Positions 51,383 through 58,866 are shown, counted from the stretch's first letter. The stretch is DNA of 64,000 nt from Actinomadura rubteroloni (GCF_002911665.1 NZ_MTBP01000001.1:372001-436000); one strand, 5' to 3'. Translations and numbers: made by a program. The notes: generated by a model not told the origin, from the letters alone.

Positions 51383-52315
51383 TTACGACAGAGCGATTCC
51401 TCGGTAGTAAGCCTTGAGGATCCGCGCGTACGTCCAGCCCGCGTTGGCCTTGTCACGCGAGCCGTACTGCGACATCCAGTTCCCGTCGGTCCACGCGCCG
51501 CACGCCGTCGTGGTCGAGCAGTACTGGGCGTGGAGGATCTTCCCGTCCCGGGTCATCCGAGTGCGCCAGGTCGCGTCCACGGCGGCGCTCGTCCGCTGCT
51601 GCGCGGAGCCGGGCTTGTAGACCTGGCTCGACGTGGTGTCGAAGACGTCGAAGCACTGGTTCCACGACGTTCTGCGCGTGGAGTGCAGCGCCCAGTACCA
51701 GGCGTAGCTCTTGACGGCCATCGCCCCGGCCTTCAGCGACTCCTGCGGCCAGCCCGCCTTCCATTCGTTGGGCAGGACGTTCTTGACGTAGGTCTTGAAG
51801 TCCACCCGGTCCACGCGTCCGGCGGACACCCGGTACACGAGGATGGTCGTGGGCAGCTTGCTGTTCGTGCCGTCGGTCTTGCACTGGCTCGGCGGCGTAG
51901 AACTCAGGAGCTGGTGCGAGGCGTTCTGGTTCTTCAGGCCCGAGTTCAGGTTGCCCTTGGTTCCGGCCTTGAAATCCTGGTACCGGCCGCCGTAATTGCT
52001 GTTGAAGTAGACCCGCGCCGTCTTACCGGTACGGTTCCACACCGACGCGGCGTGGTTCTTCACGCAGACGCCCTTGCCGGCTCCCGCGCTTTTGAAGTCG
52101 TAACACGAGGGCTGCGAAGCGCCGTAGTCGGCGACCGACCCGGTGAAGTCCGACAGCGACCCCTTGTTGTCGCTGTTGTAGTAGTAACAGAACTCACCGC
52201 TGTCGCACACGCCGTTGCGGCCCGCCGCCAGGGCGGGCGACGACGCGGCGACGAACGCCGTCCCGCCGAGCGCCGCCGCGACGGTCACCGCGCTGATCCG
52301 CCGAATTCTCGACAC
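51383..52315 (-). CDS. Secreted I36 domain - SpoIID/LytB fusion protein
   Basis: This 310-residue secreted protein has a signal peptide (ISAVTVAAALGGTAFVAASSP..ALA). An I36/beta-gamma-crystallin-like domain follows at about residues 32-137, with GVCDSGEFCYYYNSDNKGS, ASQPSCYDF and VYFNSNYGGRYQDF. The C-terminal SpoIID/LytB domain runs from about 145 to 305 (VDFKTYVKNVLPNEWKAGWP, ESLKAGAMAVKSYAWYWAL, CFDVFDTTSSQVYKPG). SpoIID is a lytic transglycosylase in Bacillus; LytB-type proteins enhance amidases. The N-terminal domain is about 89% identical to the one in the next gene, so the two share a recent duplication. The GTG at 52315 follows AAAGGA. It is third in a wall-enzyme operon. Confidence 0.9.
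   Translation of the reverse strand: MSRIRRISAVTVAAALGGTAFVAASSPALAAGRNGVCDSGEFCYYYNSDNKGSLSDFTGSVADYGASQPSCYDFKSAGAGKGVCVKNHAASVWNRTGKTARVYFNSNYGGRYQDFKAGTKGNLNSGLKNQNASHQLLSSTPPSQCKTDGTNSKLPTTILVYRVSAGRVDRVDFKTYVKNVLPNEWKAGWPQESLKAGAMAVKSYAWYWALHSTRRTSWNQCFDVFDTTSSQVYKPGSAQQRTSAAVDATWRTRMTRDGKILHAQYCSTTTACGAWTDGNWMSQYGSRDKANAGWTYARILKAYYRGIALS
51908..52225 (-). repeat. I36-domain coding duplication, copy A
   Basis: This stretch encodes the I36 domain of the SpoIID fusion. It is a direct repeat (roughly 90% identical at the base level, no gaps seen) of the corresponding part of the M23 fusion gene about 920 bp upstream. Protein differences number about a dozen in 106 positions. Recent duplication or gene conversion explains it. 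Boundaries are approximate. Confidence 0.8.
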
Positions 52316-52344
52316 AGGTGTCCTTTTCTCCAGGCCGCGACGCG

Positions 52345-53232
52345 TCAGCGGACGTTGTAGCCCTGGGACTGCCAGAACGACGTCGGGTTCGGGTTGTCCA
52401 GATGCGGGTCGCCGACGCTCTTGGCCGCGTGCGTCTGCCGTCCGATCCGCATTTCCACGTGCGTGTGGCCCGCGCCGCTGCTGGAGACGCCGCGCCACGA
52501 CTCCTGCGCGATGAGCTGGCCGCGCGCGATGTTCTGACCCGTCCGCAGCGAGGACAGCGGAGCGGAGTGCAGGTAGATCACCGTCTTCTTCAGCGAGGCG
52601 TTGTAGACGGCGATCGTGGACAGCCCGCCGCTGCCGGTGCGCCCGCGCGCGACATAGATGACCTGGCCGCTGACCAGCGCGTACACGTTCGAGCCGACGC
52701 GGCGGGCGATGTCGATGCCCTCGTGCCGTCCGGGAGTGCTGGAGTAGCCGTCGAAGCCGCAGCTGATGTGTCCGCCGCTGGTCTTGTAGAGCGCGTACGA
52801 CATGTTCGTGCGCGACGCCGGGGCGAACTGGTGCGAGGCGTTCTGGTTCTTGAGCCCGGCCTTCAGGTTCCCCTTGGCGCCGGCCTTGAAGTCCTGGTAC
52901 GTGCCGCCGTAGTTGCTGTTGTAGTAGACCCGGACGGTCTTGCTACTGCGGTTCCACACCGACGCGGCGTGGTTCTTCACGCAGATGCCCTTACCGGCAC
53001 CCGCGCCCTTGAAGTCATAGCAGGAAGGCTGCGAAGCCCCGTAGTCGGCGACGGACCCGGTGAAGTCCGACACCGACCCCTTGTTGTCGCTGTTGTAGTA
53101 GTAGCAGAACTCGCCGCTGTCACACACACCGTTGCGCCCCGCCGCCGAGGCGGGCGACGCGAAGGCGACGACCGTCCCGCCGAGCGCGAACGCGGCGGTC
53201 GCCACGGCGGCGACCTTGTTGAGCGTCTTCAT
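52345..53232 (-). CDS. Secreted I36 domain - M23 peptidase fusion protein
   Basis: This 295-residue secreted protein has a signal peptide (VAAVATAAFALGGTVVAFASP..ASA), the same I36-type domain as its neighbour (about residues 32-137), and a C-terminal M23/LytM peptidase domain. The peptidase has the first metal-ligand motif in GRHEGIDIARRVG, a middle strand ALVSGQVIYVARG and the final HxH in GAGHTHVEMRIG. M23 enzymes cut peptidoglycan cross-bridges. The first His-x3-Asp ligand pair reads HEGID and the HTH motif is present, so it should be active. The ATG at 53232 follows AAGGAG. It is second in the operon, 29 bp before the SpoIID fusion and 35 bp after the M15-like gene. Confidence 0.92.
   Translation of the reverse strand: MKTLNKVAAVATAAFALGGTVVAFASPASAAGRNGVCDSGEFCYYYNSDNKGSVSDFTGSVADYGASQPSCYDFKGAGAGKGICVKNHAASVWNRSSKTVRVYYNSNYGGTYQDFKAGAKGNLKAGLKNQNASHQFAPASRTNMSYALYKTSGGHISCGFDGYSSTPGRHEGIDIARRVGSNVYALVSGQVIYVARGRTGSGGLSTIAVYNASLKKTVIYLHSAPLSSLRTGQNIARGQLIAQESWRGVSSSGAGHTHVEMRIGRQTHAAKSVGDPHLDNPNPTSFWQSQGYNVR
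52827..53148 (-). repeat. I36-domain coding duplication, copy B
   Basis: Second copy of the I36-domain sequence, described under copy A at 51908-52225. Boundaries are approximate. Confidence 0.8.
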
Positions 53233-53267
53233 GCCGTTCTCCTTTTGGTGTTGTCTTTTTGGACGGC

Positions 53268-54113
53268 TCAGCGACGCCGGTATTCCTCCCACGTCACGAT
53301 GGGCACCTTCGGCCCGTCGTCCGGACGCCGATTAGCGAGCCCGTTGAGCCCGAGGTAGTAGTCGCCGATCTGGTGCTGAGCCTGCGGCGAAAGATCAGTG
53401 TCGTTAATGGCGGCGGCATGGATATGCCAGGGCCAGTCGCCCTGCTGAGGCGAACGCACCCAGGCGGCGAACCCGACCCGCCGCAGCACACGGGCGACCG
53501 AGGTGCGGATGGCGGCGCTCATCCCCTTGACCGAGACGTCGATGACACCGCCGCCGTCATGGGTGCCCGCAGAAGTGGGATCCCCACCGGGGTTGTAAGA
53601 CCCCTGATCAAGAACAAGATTCCGCCCGGCCAGCCGCTCCGCCTCGGCCAGCATGCTCCGCGTCCGGGCGTTGACGACGAACCCGTCCACGGAAACCCGC
53701 CGTCCCGGCTCGATGACGTGCGCGACCGTGAACCGCCCACTCCCGAGCCGACCAAGCGACGCTTTCCCGGGCAGCCCATTGGCGGCAAGCCCCGAAAGCC
53801 CGAGCGACCTCTGATACTTCGCATAAGCGGCGACCGTGGTGGTACCGAAATACCCGTCCACCCACTTCGCGTCGAGCAACCGCCGAGAAGCCAGCGCCCG
53901 CTCAACAAGAAGCACACTGGCCTTGGCCCCCGGCGTGAGCGTGTCGTCCGCCCGCCGCGGATCAATCTGCGCCGCCTTGACCGTCGCCTCCATGTCCACC
54001 GCCGGCAAAGCCCGAACCCCGGCGACCTGAGCCGCCGAAGCCCCAGAACCACCGACCAGACAAGGCACCAGACCAACCGCAGCAAGCGCAGCCCCGAAAA
54101 CGCGAACCTTCAT
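53268..54113 (-). CDS. Secreted peptidoglycan-binding M15-like carboxypeptidase
   Basis: This 281-residue secreted protein has a signal peptide (VFGAALAAVGLVPCLVGGSGASA). A peptidoglycan-binding module follows at about residues 80-125 (WVDGYFGTTTVAAYAKYQRS, LGLSGLAANGLPGKASL). The C-terminal domain has the zinc-ligand pattern of M15/VanY-type D,D-carboxypeptidases: SAGTHDGGGVIDVS (H-x6-D) and DWPWHIHA (final His ligand). This enzyme would trim D-Ala or related residues from stem peptides. The ATG at 54113 follows GGGAGG. It is the first gene of a three-gene wall-enzyme operon. The catalytic Glu of VanY is not obvious, so activity is inferred. Confidence 0.85.
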   Translation of the reverse strand: MKVRVFGAALAAVGLVPCLVGGSGASAAQVAGVRALPAVDMEATVKAAQIDPRRADDTLTPGAKASVLLVERALASRRLLDAKWVDGYFGTTTVAAYAKYQRSLGLSGLAANGLPGKASLGRLGSGRFTVAHVIEPGRRVSVDGFVVNARTRSMLAEAERLAGRNLVLDQGSYNPGGDPTSAGTHDGGGVIDVSVKGMSAAIRTSVARVLRRVGFAAWVRSPQQGDWPWHIHAAAINDTDLSPQAQHQIGDYYLGLNGLANRRPDDGPKVPIVTWEEYRRR

Positions 54114-54513
54114 CAATCCTCCCGAGCGCGGATCGCCACGGCCGTTGCCCGCAGCAAAACCCACTTTCACGGAGCGATCGGTGAACGCACAACAAGATCG
54201 TGTTGTCAGCTTGTCCGACGGACTCTTTCGGACAGATGTCCCCGTAATCTGACAGCGTTGACGCAGGTCAGAGCCATCTGACGCAGCCCTCGCCACGACA
54301 CCCGAGACAGCCCTGACAAGGCGTCGACCCCCCGGTCGTCCCCACCCACCCGCGCACCCGGCTTCCCCGCCGAAGGCTGGACGGTGCCGACCACCGAGCC
54401 GTCCTTCACCGGGAACCGAGGATGAGCCAGAAAACGCACTCCGAACAGCCGACCCACTACTTCGACGGTGACGCGGCGGCTGTCGTCGACGTCCTCACTC
54501 GGACGTGACGGAT
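54114..54513. other. 400-bp non-coding stretch upstream of the wall-enzyme operon
   Basis: It lies between the M15-like gene start and the terminator after the MaoC gene, both on the minus strand. The AT-richer part just upstream of 54113 is a likely promoter zone. A 28-codon frame (ATG at 54422) and an 83-codon frame on the minus strand (54206-54457) are present but have no recognisable content. I see no gene I can support. Confidence 0.5.
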
Positions 54514-54542
54514 GGGCGCGGCGGGGTGGGCCTGCCGCGCCC
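54514..54542 (-). terminator. Hairpin after the MaoC-type gene
   Basis: A 9-bp perfect stem (GGGCGCGGC at 54514-54522 pairing with GCCGCGCCC at 54534-54542) with an 11-base loop begins 12 bp past the stop of the minus-strand gene ending at 54554. Confidence 0.75.
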
Positions 54543-54553
54543 TGCGCGGGGGA

Positions 54554-55402
54554 TCAGGGGGTGAGTTCGGCCAGGCCGTCCTTGATGACGACGTCGCCGG
54601 TGGTGGAGGTGGATTCGAAGGCGAGGGTGGTGGTGTCCCGGCGCCAGATGCGGGTGGTGACATCCTGGCCGGGGAGGACGGGGCGGGAGAAGCGGACGGC
54701 GAGGCGGCGCAGGCGGGACGGGTCGCCGTCGGCCGCCGACTCGATCACCGCGCGGGACGTGAACGCCATCGTGCACAGGCCGTGGGCGATGATGCCGGGC
54801 AGGCCGGCGGAGCGGGCGAACTCGTCGTCCAGGTGGATGGGCATGGGGTCGCCGGACGCCTCGGCGTAGCGGAACGTCTGGTCGTCGTCCACATGCTGGA
54901 CGACCTCGGCGAGCGGCGCGGCGGCGCGCAGGTCCTCGGGGAAGCGGTGGGCGGGCGCCAGTTCGCCGACCGTCTCGCCCGCCTGGAAGCCGCGGAAGAA
55001 CGAGACCATCCACTGCTCGTTGACGAGGTCGCCGCCGTCGGTGCGGCTCTCCAGCTTCACCGCGACCGTCGTGCCGGACGACTTGGACGCGAACCCCGTC
55101 ACCTTCGCCCGCGACACCAGCGTCATGCCGGGCTCGATCGGCCGGTGGAACACCATGTCCTGCTCGCCGTGGACGACGAACGGGATCAGGCTGTCGGGGA
55201 CGACCTCGAACAGCGGCGCGATCATGCCGTCGAACACCGGGACGATGGCGAACACCGGCGGCGCCATCGTCCCGTCCAGGTAGCGCGGGTTCGGATCGTT
55301 GGTCGCCTCGGCGTAGGCGACGGCGCGATCCCGCTCGACCTTGAACTCGAACGGGTCGCTCCAGACGCCGAGGCGTCCGGTGTTCATCTGCGGCTCGGAC
55401 AT
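54554..55402 (-). CDS. MaoC-like double hot-dog hydratase/dehydratase
   Basis: This 282-residue protein has two hot-dog domains. The first (about residues 15-135) begins FEFKVERDRAVAYAEATNDPNPRYLDG. The second (150-282) carries the MaoC hydratase motif YAEASGDPMPIHLDDEFARSAGLPGIIAHGLCTMAFTSRAV with catalytic Asp and His. The protein resembles actinobacterial enoyl-CoA hydratase 2 enzymes of the HTD/MaoC type used in fatty acid, steroid or mycolate-like chain modification. It is divergent from a thiolase-like gene, and the shared promoter carries repeated GAAACATACAG motifs. The pair probably degrades an acyl-CoA under one regulator. The ATG at 55402 has GGAGG in the sequence just upstream. 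Confidence 0.9.
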   Translation of the reverse strand: MSEPQMNTGRLGVWSDPFEFKVERDRAVAYAEATNDPNPRYLDGTMAPPVFAIVPVFDGMIAPLFEVVPDSLIPFVVHGEQDMVFHRPIEPGMTLVSRAKVTGFASKSSGTTVAVKLESRTDGGDLVNEQWMVSFFRGFQAGETVGELAPAHRFPEDLRAAAPLAEVVQHVDDDQTFRYAEASGDPMPIHLDDEFARSAGLPGIIAHGLCTMAFTSRAVIESAADGDPSRLRRLAVRFSRPVLPGQDVTTRIWRRDTTTLAFESTSTTGDVVIKDGLAELTP

Positions 55403-55427
55403 GGCGCACCTCCGGAGGACTCTCCCA

Positions 55428-55513
55428 GAAACATACAGCCCTGCCGGTTTTTGTCACCACACCCCGGCCGGCATGCCCGCGGACCAGTGGAAACATACAG
55501 GCTTGACTGTTTC
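55428..55513. promoter_or_regulatory. Repeated GAAACATACAG operator region
   Basis: The 13-mer GAAACATACAGSC occurs twice in the same orientation (55428-55440 and 55490-55502). The second copy forms an inverted repeat with TGTTTC at 55508-55513. The copies lie close to the MaoC start and over the thiolase promoter respectively, as expected for one regulator controlling both divergent genes. A TetR-family protein is likely; one is encoded at 57547-58179. Confidence 0.62.
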
Positions 55514-55531
55514 TTGGGGGCGGGCTAGCGT
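55503..55531 (+). promoter_or_regulatory. Sigma-70-type promoter for the thiolase gene
   Basis: TTGACT (55503-55508), a 17-bp spacer and TAGCGT (55526-55531) form a good housekeeping-type promoter 26 bp upstream of the thiolase start. The -35 hexamer is embedded in the GAAACA..TGTTTC inverted repeat, so a bound repressor would block it. Confidence 0.6.
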
Positions 55532-55556
55532 CGCGGGCGGATGAGGGAGGGCGTGG

Positions 55557-56741
55557 ATGAGCAACCGGACGTTCGTCGTCGGCGTGGGCATGACCAAGTT
55601 CGAGAAGCCCGGCAGCCGGGAGTGGGACTATCCCGACATGGCGCGGGAGTCCGGGAGTAAGGCGCTCGCGGACGCCGGGGTCTCCTATGACCAGATCCAG
55701 CAGGCCTACGTCGGGTACGTCTACGGCGAGTCGACGTCGGGGCAGCGGGCCGTCTACGAACTCGGGATCACCGGGATTCCCGTGATCAATGTCAACAACA
55801 ACTGTTCCACCGGTTCCACCGCGCTTTTCCTTGCCCGGCAGGCCGTTAAGGCCGGTGTCGCGGACTGTGTTCTGGCGCTCGGGTTCGAGAAGATGCAGAA
55901 AGGGTCCTTGGGCTCTACCTTTGAGGATCGCGAGCAGCCCATGCTCAACCACCTCAAGGAGCTTTTCCCGCTCTTCGAGTGGGCCGGGGAGCCCATCGCT
56001 CCGTACATGTTCGGCGCGGCCGGGCGCGAGCACATGTCCAAGTACGGGACGACGGCCGAGCAGTTCGCGAAAATCGGGCGCAAGAACCACAGGCATTCGG
56101 TGAACAATCCGTATGCGCAGTTCCAGGACGAGTACAGCCTCGAAGAAATCCTCGCGTCCCGGACGGTCTATGAACCGCTCACCAAGCTCCAGTGCTCGCC
56201 CACGTCGGACGGGTCGGGCGCGGCCGTGATCGCCAGTGAGCGCTTCGTGGACGAGCACGACCTGTGGGACCGCGCCGTCGAGATCGCGGGCCAGGCGATG
56301 GTGACCGACACCGCCGACACGTTCACGTCCAAGAGCGCCATCACGATCATCGGCGCGACGATGAGCCGGCTCGCGGCCGAGCGGGCGTGCGAGGAAGCGC
56401 GGATGGGCGTCGGCGACGTCCAGGTCGTGGAGTTGCACGACTGCTTCTCCACCAACGAGCTGATCACCTATGAGGCGCTGGGCCTGGCCGCCGAGGGCGA
56501 GGGCGGCGCGCTCGTGGACGCGGGCGACAACACCTACGGCGGGCGCTGGGTCGTCAACCCGTCCGGCGGGCTGATCTCCAAGGGGCATCCGCTGGGCGCG
56601 ACGGGCCTCGTGCAGTGCGCCGAGCTGACGTGGCAGCTTCGCGGGACGGCCGACGCCCGGCAGGTGGACGGCGTCACCGGCGCCCTCCAGCACAACATCG
56701 GCCTCGGCGGCGCCGCCGTCGTCACGCTCTACCGGCGCTGA
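55557..56741 (+). CDS. Thiolase-family acyltransferase (lipid-transfer/SCP-x type)
   Basis: This 394-residue thiolase-superfamily protein has the nucleophilic Cys in [17 protein letters not shown] (about residue 83), the [17 protein letters not shown] motif of SCP-x/lipid-transfer thiolases (about 290-306), and the C-terminal [17 protein letters not shown] His motif. The second catalytic Cys of classical thiolases is not in its usual CxG context, typical of this subgroup, which cleaves branched or steroid side-chain 3-oxoacyl-CoAs. It is divergent from the MaoC hydratase, and the two steps (hydration and thiolysis) are consecutive in beta-oxidation. The GTG/ATG ambiguity is settled by the ATG at 55557 following GGAGGGCG. 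Confidence 0.92.
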   Translation: MSNRTFVVGVGMTKFEKPGSREWDYPDMARESGSKALADAGVSYDQIQQAYVGYVYGESTSGQRAVYELGITGIPVINVNNNCSTGSTALFLARQAVKAGVADCVLALGFEKMQKGSLGSTFEDREQPMLNHLKELFPLFEWAGEPIAPYMFGAAGREHMSKYGTTAEQFAKIGRKNHRHSVNNPYAQFQDEYSLEEILASRTVYEPLTKLQCSPTSDGSGAAVIASERFVDEHDLWDRAVEIAGQAMVTDTADTFTSKSAITIIGATMSRLAAERACEEARMGVGDVQVVELHDCFSTNELITYEALGLAAEGEGGALVDAGDNTYGGRWVVNPSGGLISKGHPLGATGLVQCAELTWQLRGTADARQVDGVTGALQHNIGLGGAAVVTLYRR

Positions 56742-56745
56742 CCGC

Positions 56746-57513
56746 TCACGTCCCGGGGACGTACGGCGGCGCGACGCCCCAGCCCCAGTGCGGCATCGGC
56801 GCCGACGGCGGCGGCTGCGCGCCGGGCTGGGAGTTGCCGAGCGCCAGCCGCGTGCCCCACTCGATGTAGCTCGCGAAGGCGGCGCGGAACTCCGGGTCGT
56901 CGGGGAGTCCGACGTCGTCGGCGGCGTCCATCAGCAGCGCGGCCCAGCGGCGGTGCTGCGGTTCGGTGATCGCCTTGCCGAGGTGCTGGGCGAGCATGTG
57001 GCGGTATCCGCCGCGCGTCTCGCTGTAGGCGGACGGCCCGCCGAAGACCTCGCCGAGCCACAGCGCGACGTACCGGGGGTGACCGGCGTCCATGTGCGCG
57101 AACAACGGGCCGACGAGGTCGTCGGCCAGGACTTTGGCGTAGAAGGCGTCGGTCAGGCGTTCCAGGGCCTCGGCGCCGCCCGCCCACGCGTAGAGCGTCG
57201 GGACGGACGAGCCGGAGCCCGCCACGGCGGTGCGCTCGTAGTGGCGCATCTCCTCGATCCGCTCGACGTACGGCTTGATCTCGGCGAAGAAGGCGGCGAA
57301 GTGCTCGCCGCGGCGGAAGCCGTCGCGGTGGTCCTCGGCGGACGTCCACGTGATGCGCAGGACGTAGACGCCGGGTTCGTCCACACAGCGGGAGAGTTCG
57401 TAGTCCACGCACTGCGGCGCGGCGGCGAGCGGCACGGCGGCCCGCGCGTAGGCGGCCTCGAACGCGCCGGCCTGCTCGGCGGGCACCCGGTAGCGGATGT
57501 ACTCCACGATCAT
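56746..57513 (-). CDS. ABM-domain - truncated haemoglobin (group II) fusion
   Basis: This 255-residue protein fuses two known families. Residues 1-95 are an antibiotic biosynthesis monooxygenase (ABM) dimeric alpha-beta barrel (MIVEYIRYRVPAEQAGAFEAAYARAA, CVDYELSRCVDEPGVYVLRITWTSAEDHRDGF). Residues about 105-235 are a group II truncated haemoglobin (LYAWAGGAEALERLTDAFYAKV, LFAHMDAGHPRYVALWLGEVFGG, YRHMLAQHLGKAITEPQHRRW with the probable proximal His in AQHLG). ABM domains handle small aromatic or quinone substrates without cofactor, and the globin could supply O2 or detoxify NO. The TetR gene is 33 bp upstream on the same strand and probably controls it. The ATG at 57513 has GGGGG at the right distance. 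Confidence 0.88.
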   Translation of the reverse strand: MIVEYIRYRVPAEQAGAFEAAYARAAVPLAAAPQCVDYELSRCVDEPGVYVLRITWTSAEDHRDGFRRGEHFAAFFAEIKPYVERIEEMRHYERTAVAGSGSSVPTLYAWAGGAEALERLTDAFYAKVLADDLVGPLFAHMDAGHPRYVALWLGEVFGGPSAYSETRGGYRHMLAQHLGKAITEPQHRRWAALLMDAADDVGLPDDPEFRAAFASYIEWGTRLALGNSQPGAQPPPSAPMPHWGWGVAPPYVPGT

Positions 57514-57523
57514 GCGCGCCCCC

Positions 57524-57545
57524 GTAATCATGTAATCAAGTAATC
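57524..57545. repeat. Three GTAATC repeats with 8-bp period
   Basis: GTAATC occurs at 57524-57529, 57532-57537 and 57540-57545, an exact 8-bp spacing, in the 33-bp gap between the TetR gene and the ABM-globin gene. It is unusually AT-rich. It could be a regulator-binding array or affect translation of the globin fusion. Confidence 0.6.
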
Positions 57546-57546
57546 G

Positions 57547-58179
57547 CTACCCTACCTCCAGGTTCCAGCGGTTCACGATCACGCGCAGGCGCTCGCGGGT
57601 GCCGGCCCAGCGGGCGGCGACGCGGTCGGGGGACGTCGGCTGGACGAACTGGTGCATCCGCAGGCCCCGGACCGTCTCCAGCACCAGGTAGAGGTCGTTG
57701 CGGATCTCGGGGTCCTCGACGCGGTCGCCGAGGAGCGCCCGGCCGATCTCCAGGATCCCGGCCGTGACGTCACGTTCCAGGCGCGCCACGTGGGCGCGCA
57801 GGTCGGGGTCGGTGCGGGACGCCACCCACAGCTCCATCGACGCGTCGAACAACGGCCCCTGGTAGACCTCCCAGACCAGGTCCAGGGCCCGTCCGACGCG
57901 GTCGTCGGCGGACCCGAGGCAGCCGAGGTCGTGGGTCAGGAACTGGGCGGCGCGGCGGCGGGCCAGGTGTTCGACGGCGGCGAGGACCAGCGCGTTCTTC
58001 GTCGGGAAGTGGTGCACCTGTGCCCCTCTGGACACCCCGGCGCGCTCTACTACCCGTGTCGTCGTGGTTCCGTGGTAGCCGTGCTCGACCAGGCAGTCGA
58101 TCGTGGCGTCCAGCAGGGCGCGGCGGGTCGCGGCGGTCCGCTCCTCCTGCGTGCGGCGCGGACGGGTCGGCGTCGGCAT
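57547..58179 (-). CDS. TetR-family transcriptional regulator
   Basis: This 210-residue regulator has a TetR DNA-binding domain at residues 10-60 (TRRALLDATIDCLVEHGYHGTTTTRVVERAGVSRGAQVHHFPTKNALVLAA). The helical ligand domain has the TetR_C-like pattern DLVWEVYQGPLFDASMELWVASRTDPDLRAHV. The ATG at 58179 gives a Pro/Thr/Arg-rich N-terminus (MPTPTRPRRTQEERTAA). The gene is divergent from YceI and upstream of the ABM-globin gene, with candidate operators on both sides (58272-58285 and 57524-57545). The nearby MaoC-thiolase region is a further candidate target. Confidence 0.94.
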   Translation of the reverse strand: MPTPTRPRRTQEERTAATRRALLDATIDCLVEHGYHGTTTTRVVERAGVSRGAQVHHFPTKNALVLAAVEHLARRRAAQFLTHDLGCLGSADDRVGRALDLVWEVYQGPLFDASMELWVASRTDPDLRAHVARLERDVTAGILEIGRALLGDRVEDPEIRNDLYLVLETVRGLRMHQFVQPTSPDRVAARWAGTRERLRVIVNRWNLEVG

Positions 58180-58235
58180 GCCCCGCAGCCTATCCAGGAA
58201 CGAACCGGACGCCGCGCCGGGAACAACCCCACCGA

Positions 58236-58265
58236 TTGACACGTTCTTGAAAAATCAACTAACCT
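58236..58265 (+). promoter_or_regulatory. Sigma-70-type promoter for yceI
   Basis: TTGACA (58236-58241), an 18-bp spacer containing TTGAAAAATCAA, and TAACCT (58260-58265) lie 42 bp upstream of the YceI start. This is one of the best -35/-10 matches in the window. Confidence 0.65.
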
Positions 58266-58271
58266 CGCAGC

Positions 58272-58285
58272 GTTCATCGTTGAAC
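58272..58285. promoter_or_regulatory. Inverted repeat downstream of the yceI promoter
   Basis: GTTCATCGTTGAAC has perfect 5-bp arms and a 4-base centre and is followed by a further TTGAA. It overlaps the expected transcription start of yceI, so a bound protein would repress it. TetR-type and MarR-type regulators use such sites; the neighbouring TetR is the obvious candidate. Confidence 0.55.
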
Positions 58286-58307
58286 GTTGAAACATAAGGA
58301 GAACCCC

Positions 58308-58859
58308 ATGGGCACCACCGCCGCCGTCGCTCCGGGCCTGACCGCCGGCACCTGGAACATCGACCCGTCGCACTCCGAGGTCACGTTCGCGATCCGGCAC
58401 CTCATGACCAAGGTGCGGGGCAGCTTCACCGAGTTCTCCGGCGCCTTCCAGATCGCCGACGAGCTGGCCGACTCCACCGCCACCGTCGAGATCCAGATGG
58501 CGTCGATCGACACGCGCAACGCCGACCGCGACAAGCACGTCCGGACGGCCGACGTGCTCGACGTCGACAACCACCCGACGATGACGTTCGTGTCCACGGG
58601 CGTCCGCTCCGAGGGCGGCGACCACTACCTGGACGGCGACCTCACGATCCGCGGCGTCAGCCGTCCGGTCAGCCTGGCGGTCGAGTTCAACGGCGTCGGC
58701 GACGACCCGTGGGGCGGCTTCCGCGCCGGCTTCACCGCCACCGCCGAGATCAACCGCAAGGACTGGGGCATCGAGTTCAACGTCCCGCTCGGCGGCGACA
58801 AGGCGCTGCTCGGCGACAAGGTCGCGATTCAGCTCGAAATTCAGGCCGTCCGCGCCTGA
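58308..58859 (+). CDS. YceI-family polyisoprenoid-binding protein
   Basis: This 183-residue YceI protein forms a lipocalin-like barrel: TWNIDPSHSEVTFAIRHLMTKVRGSFTEFSG at the start, DSTATVEIQMASIDTRNADRDKHVRTADVLDVDNHPTMTF, and GDLTIRGVSRPVSLAVEFNG. YceI binds isoprenoid lipids or similar hydrophobic chains. It lacks a signal peptide here, as in most actinomycete homologues, so it is cytoplasmic. The ATG at 58308 follows AAGGAG by 6 bases. Its promoter and a 14-bp operator-like repeat are visible upstream, shared with a divergent TetR. It converges with the desaturase gene, with a hairpin between them. Confidence 0.95.
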   Translation: MGTTAAVAPGLTAGTWNIDPSHSEVTFAIRHLMTKVRGSFTEFSGAFQIADELADSTATVEIQMASIDTRNADRDKHVRTADVLDVDNHPTMTFVSTGVRSEGGDHYLDGDLTIRGVSRPVSLAVEFNGVGDDPWGGFRAGFTATAEINRKDWGIEFNVPLGGDKALLGDKVAIQLEIQAVRA

Positions 58860-58866
58860 CCGCACG

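Noticed and set aside
54206-54457. 83-codon frame on the minus strand in the gap before the wall-enzyme operon
   Set aside because: No ribosome site, no recognisable domain and unusual composition. It may be remnant sequence, but I cannot support it.
54422-54508. 28-codon frame starting MSQKTHSEQPTHYFDGD
   Set aside because: The start resembles the beginning of some methyltransferases, but it stops at once and has GAGG directly abutting the start codon. Too little to call a pseudogene.
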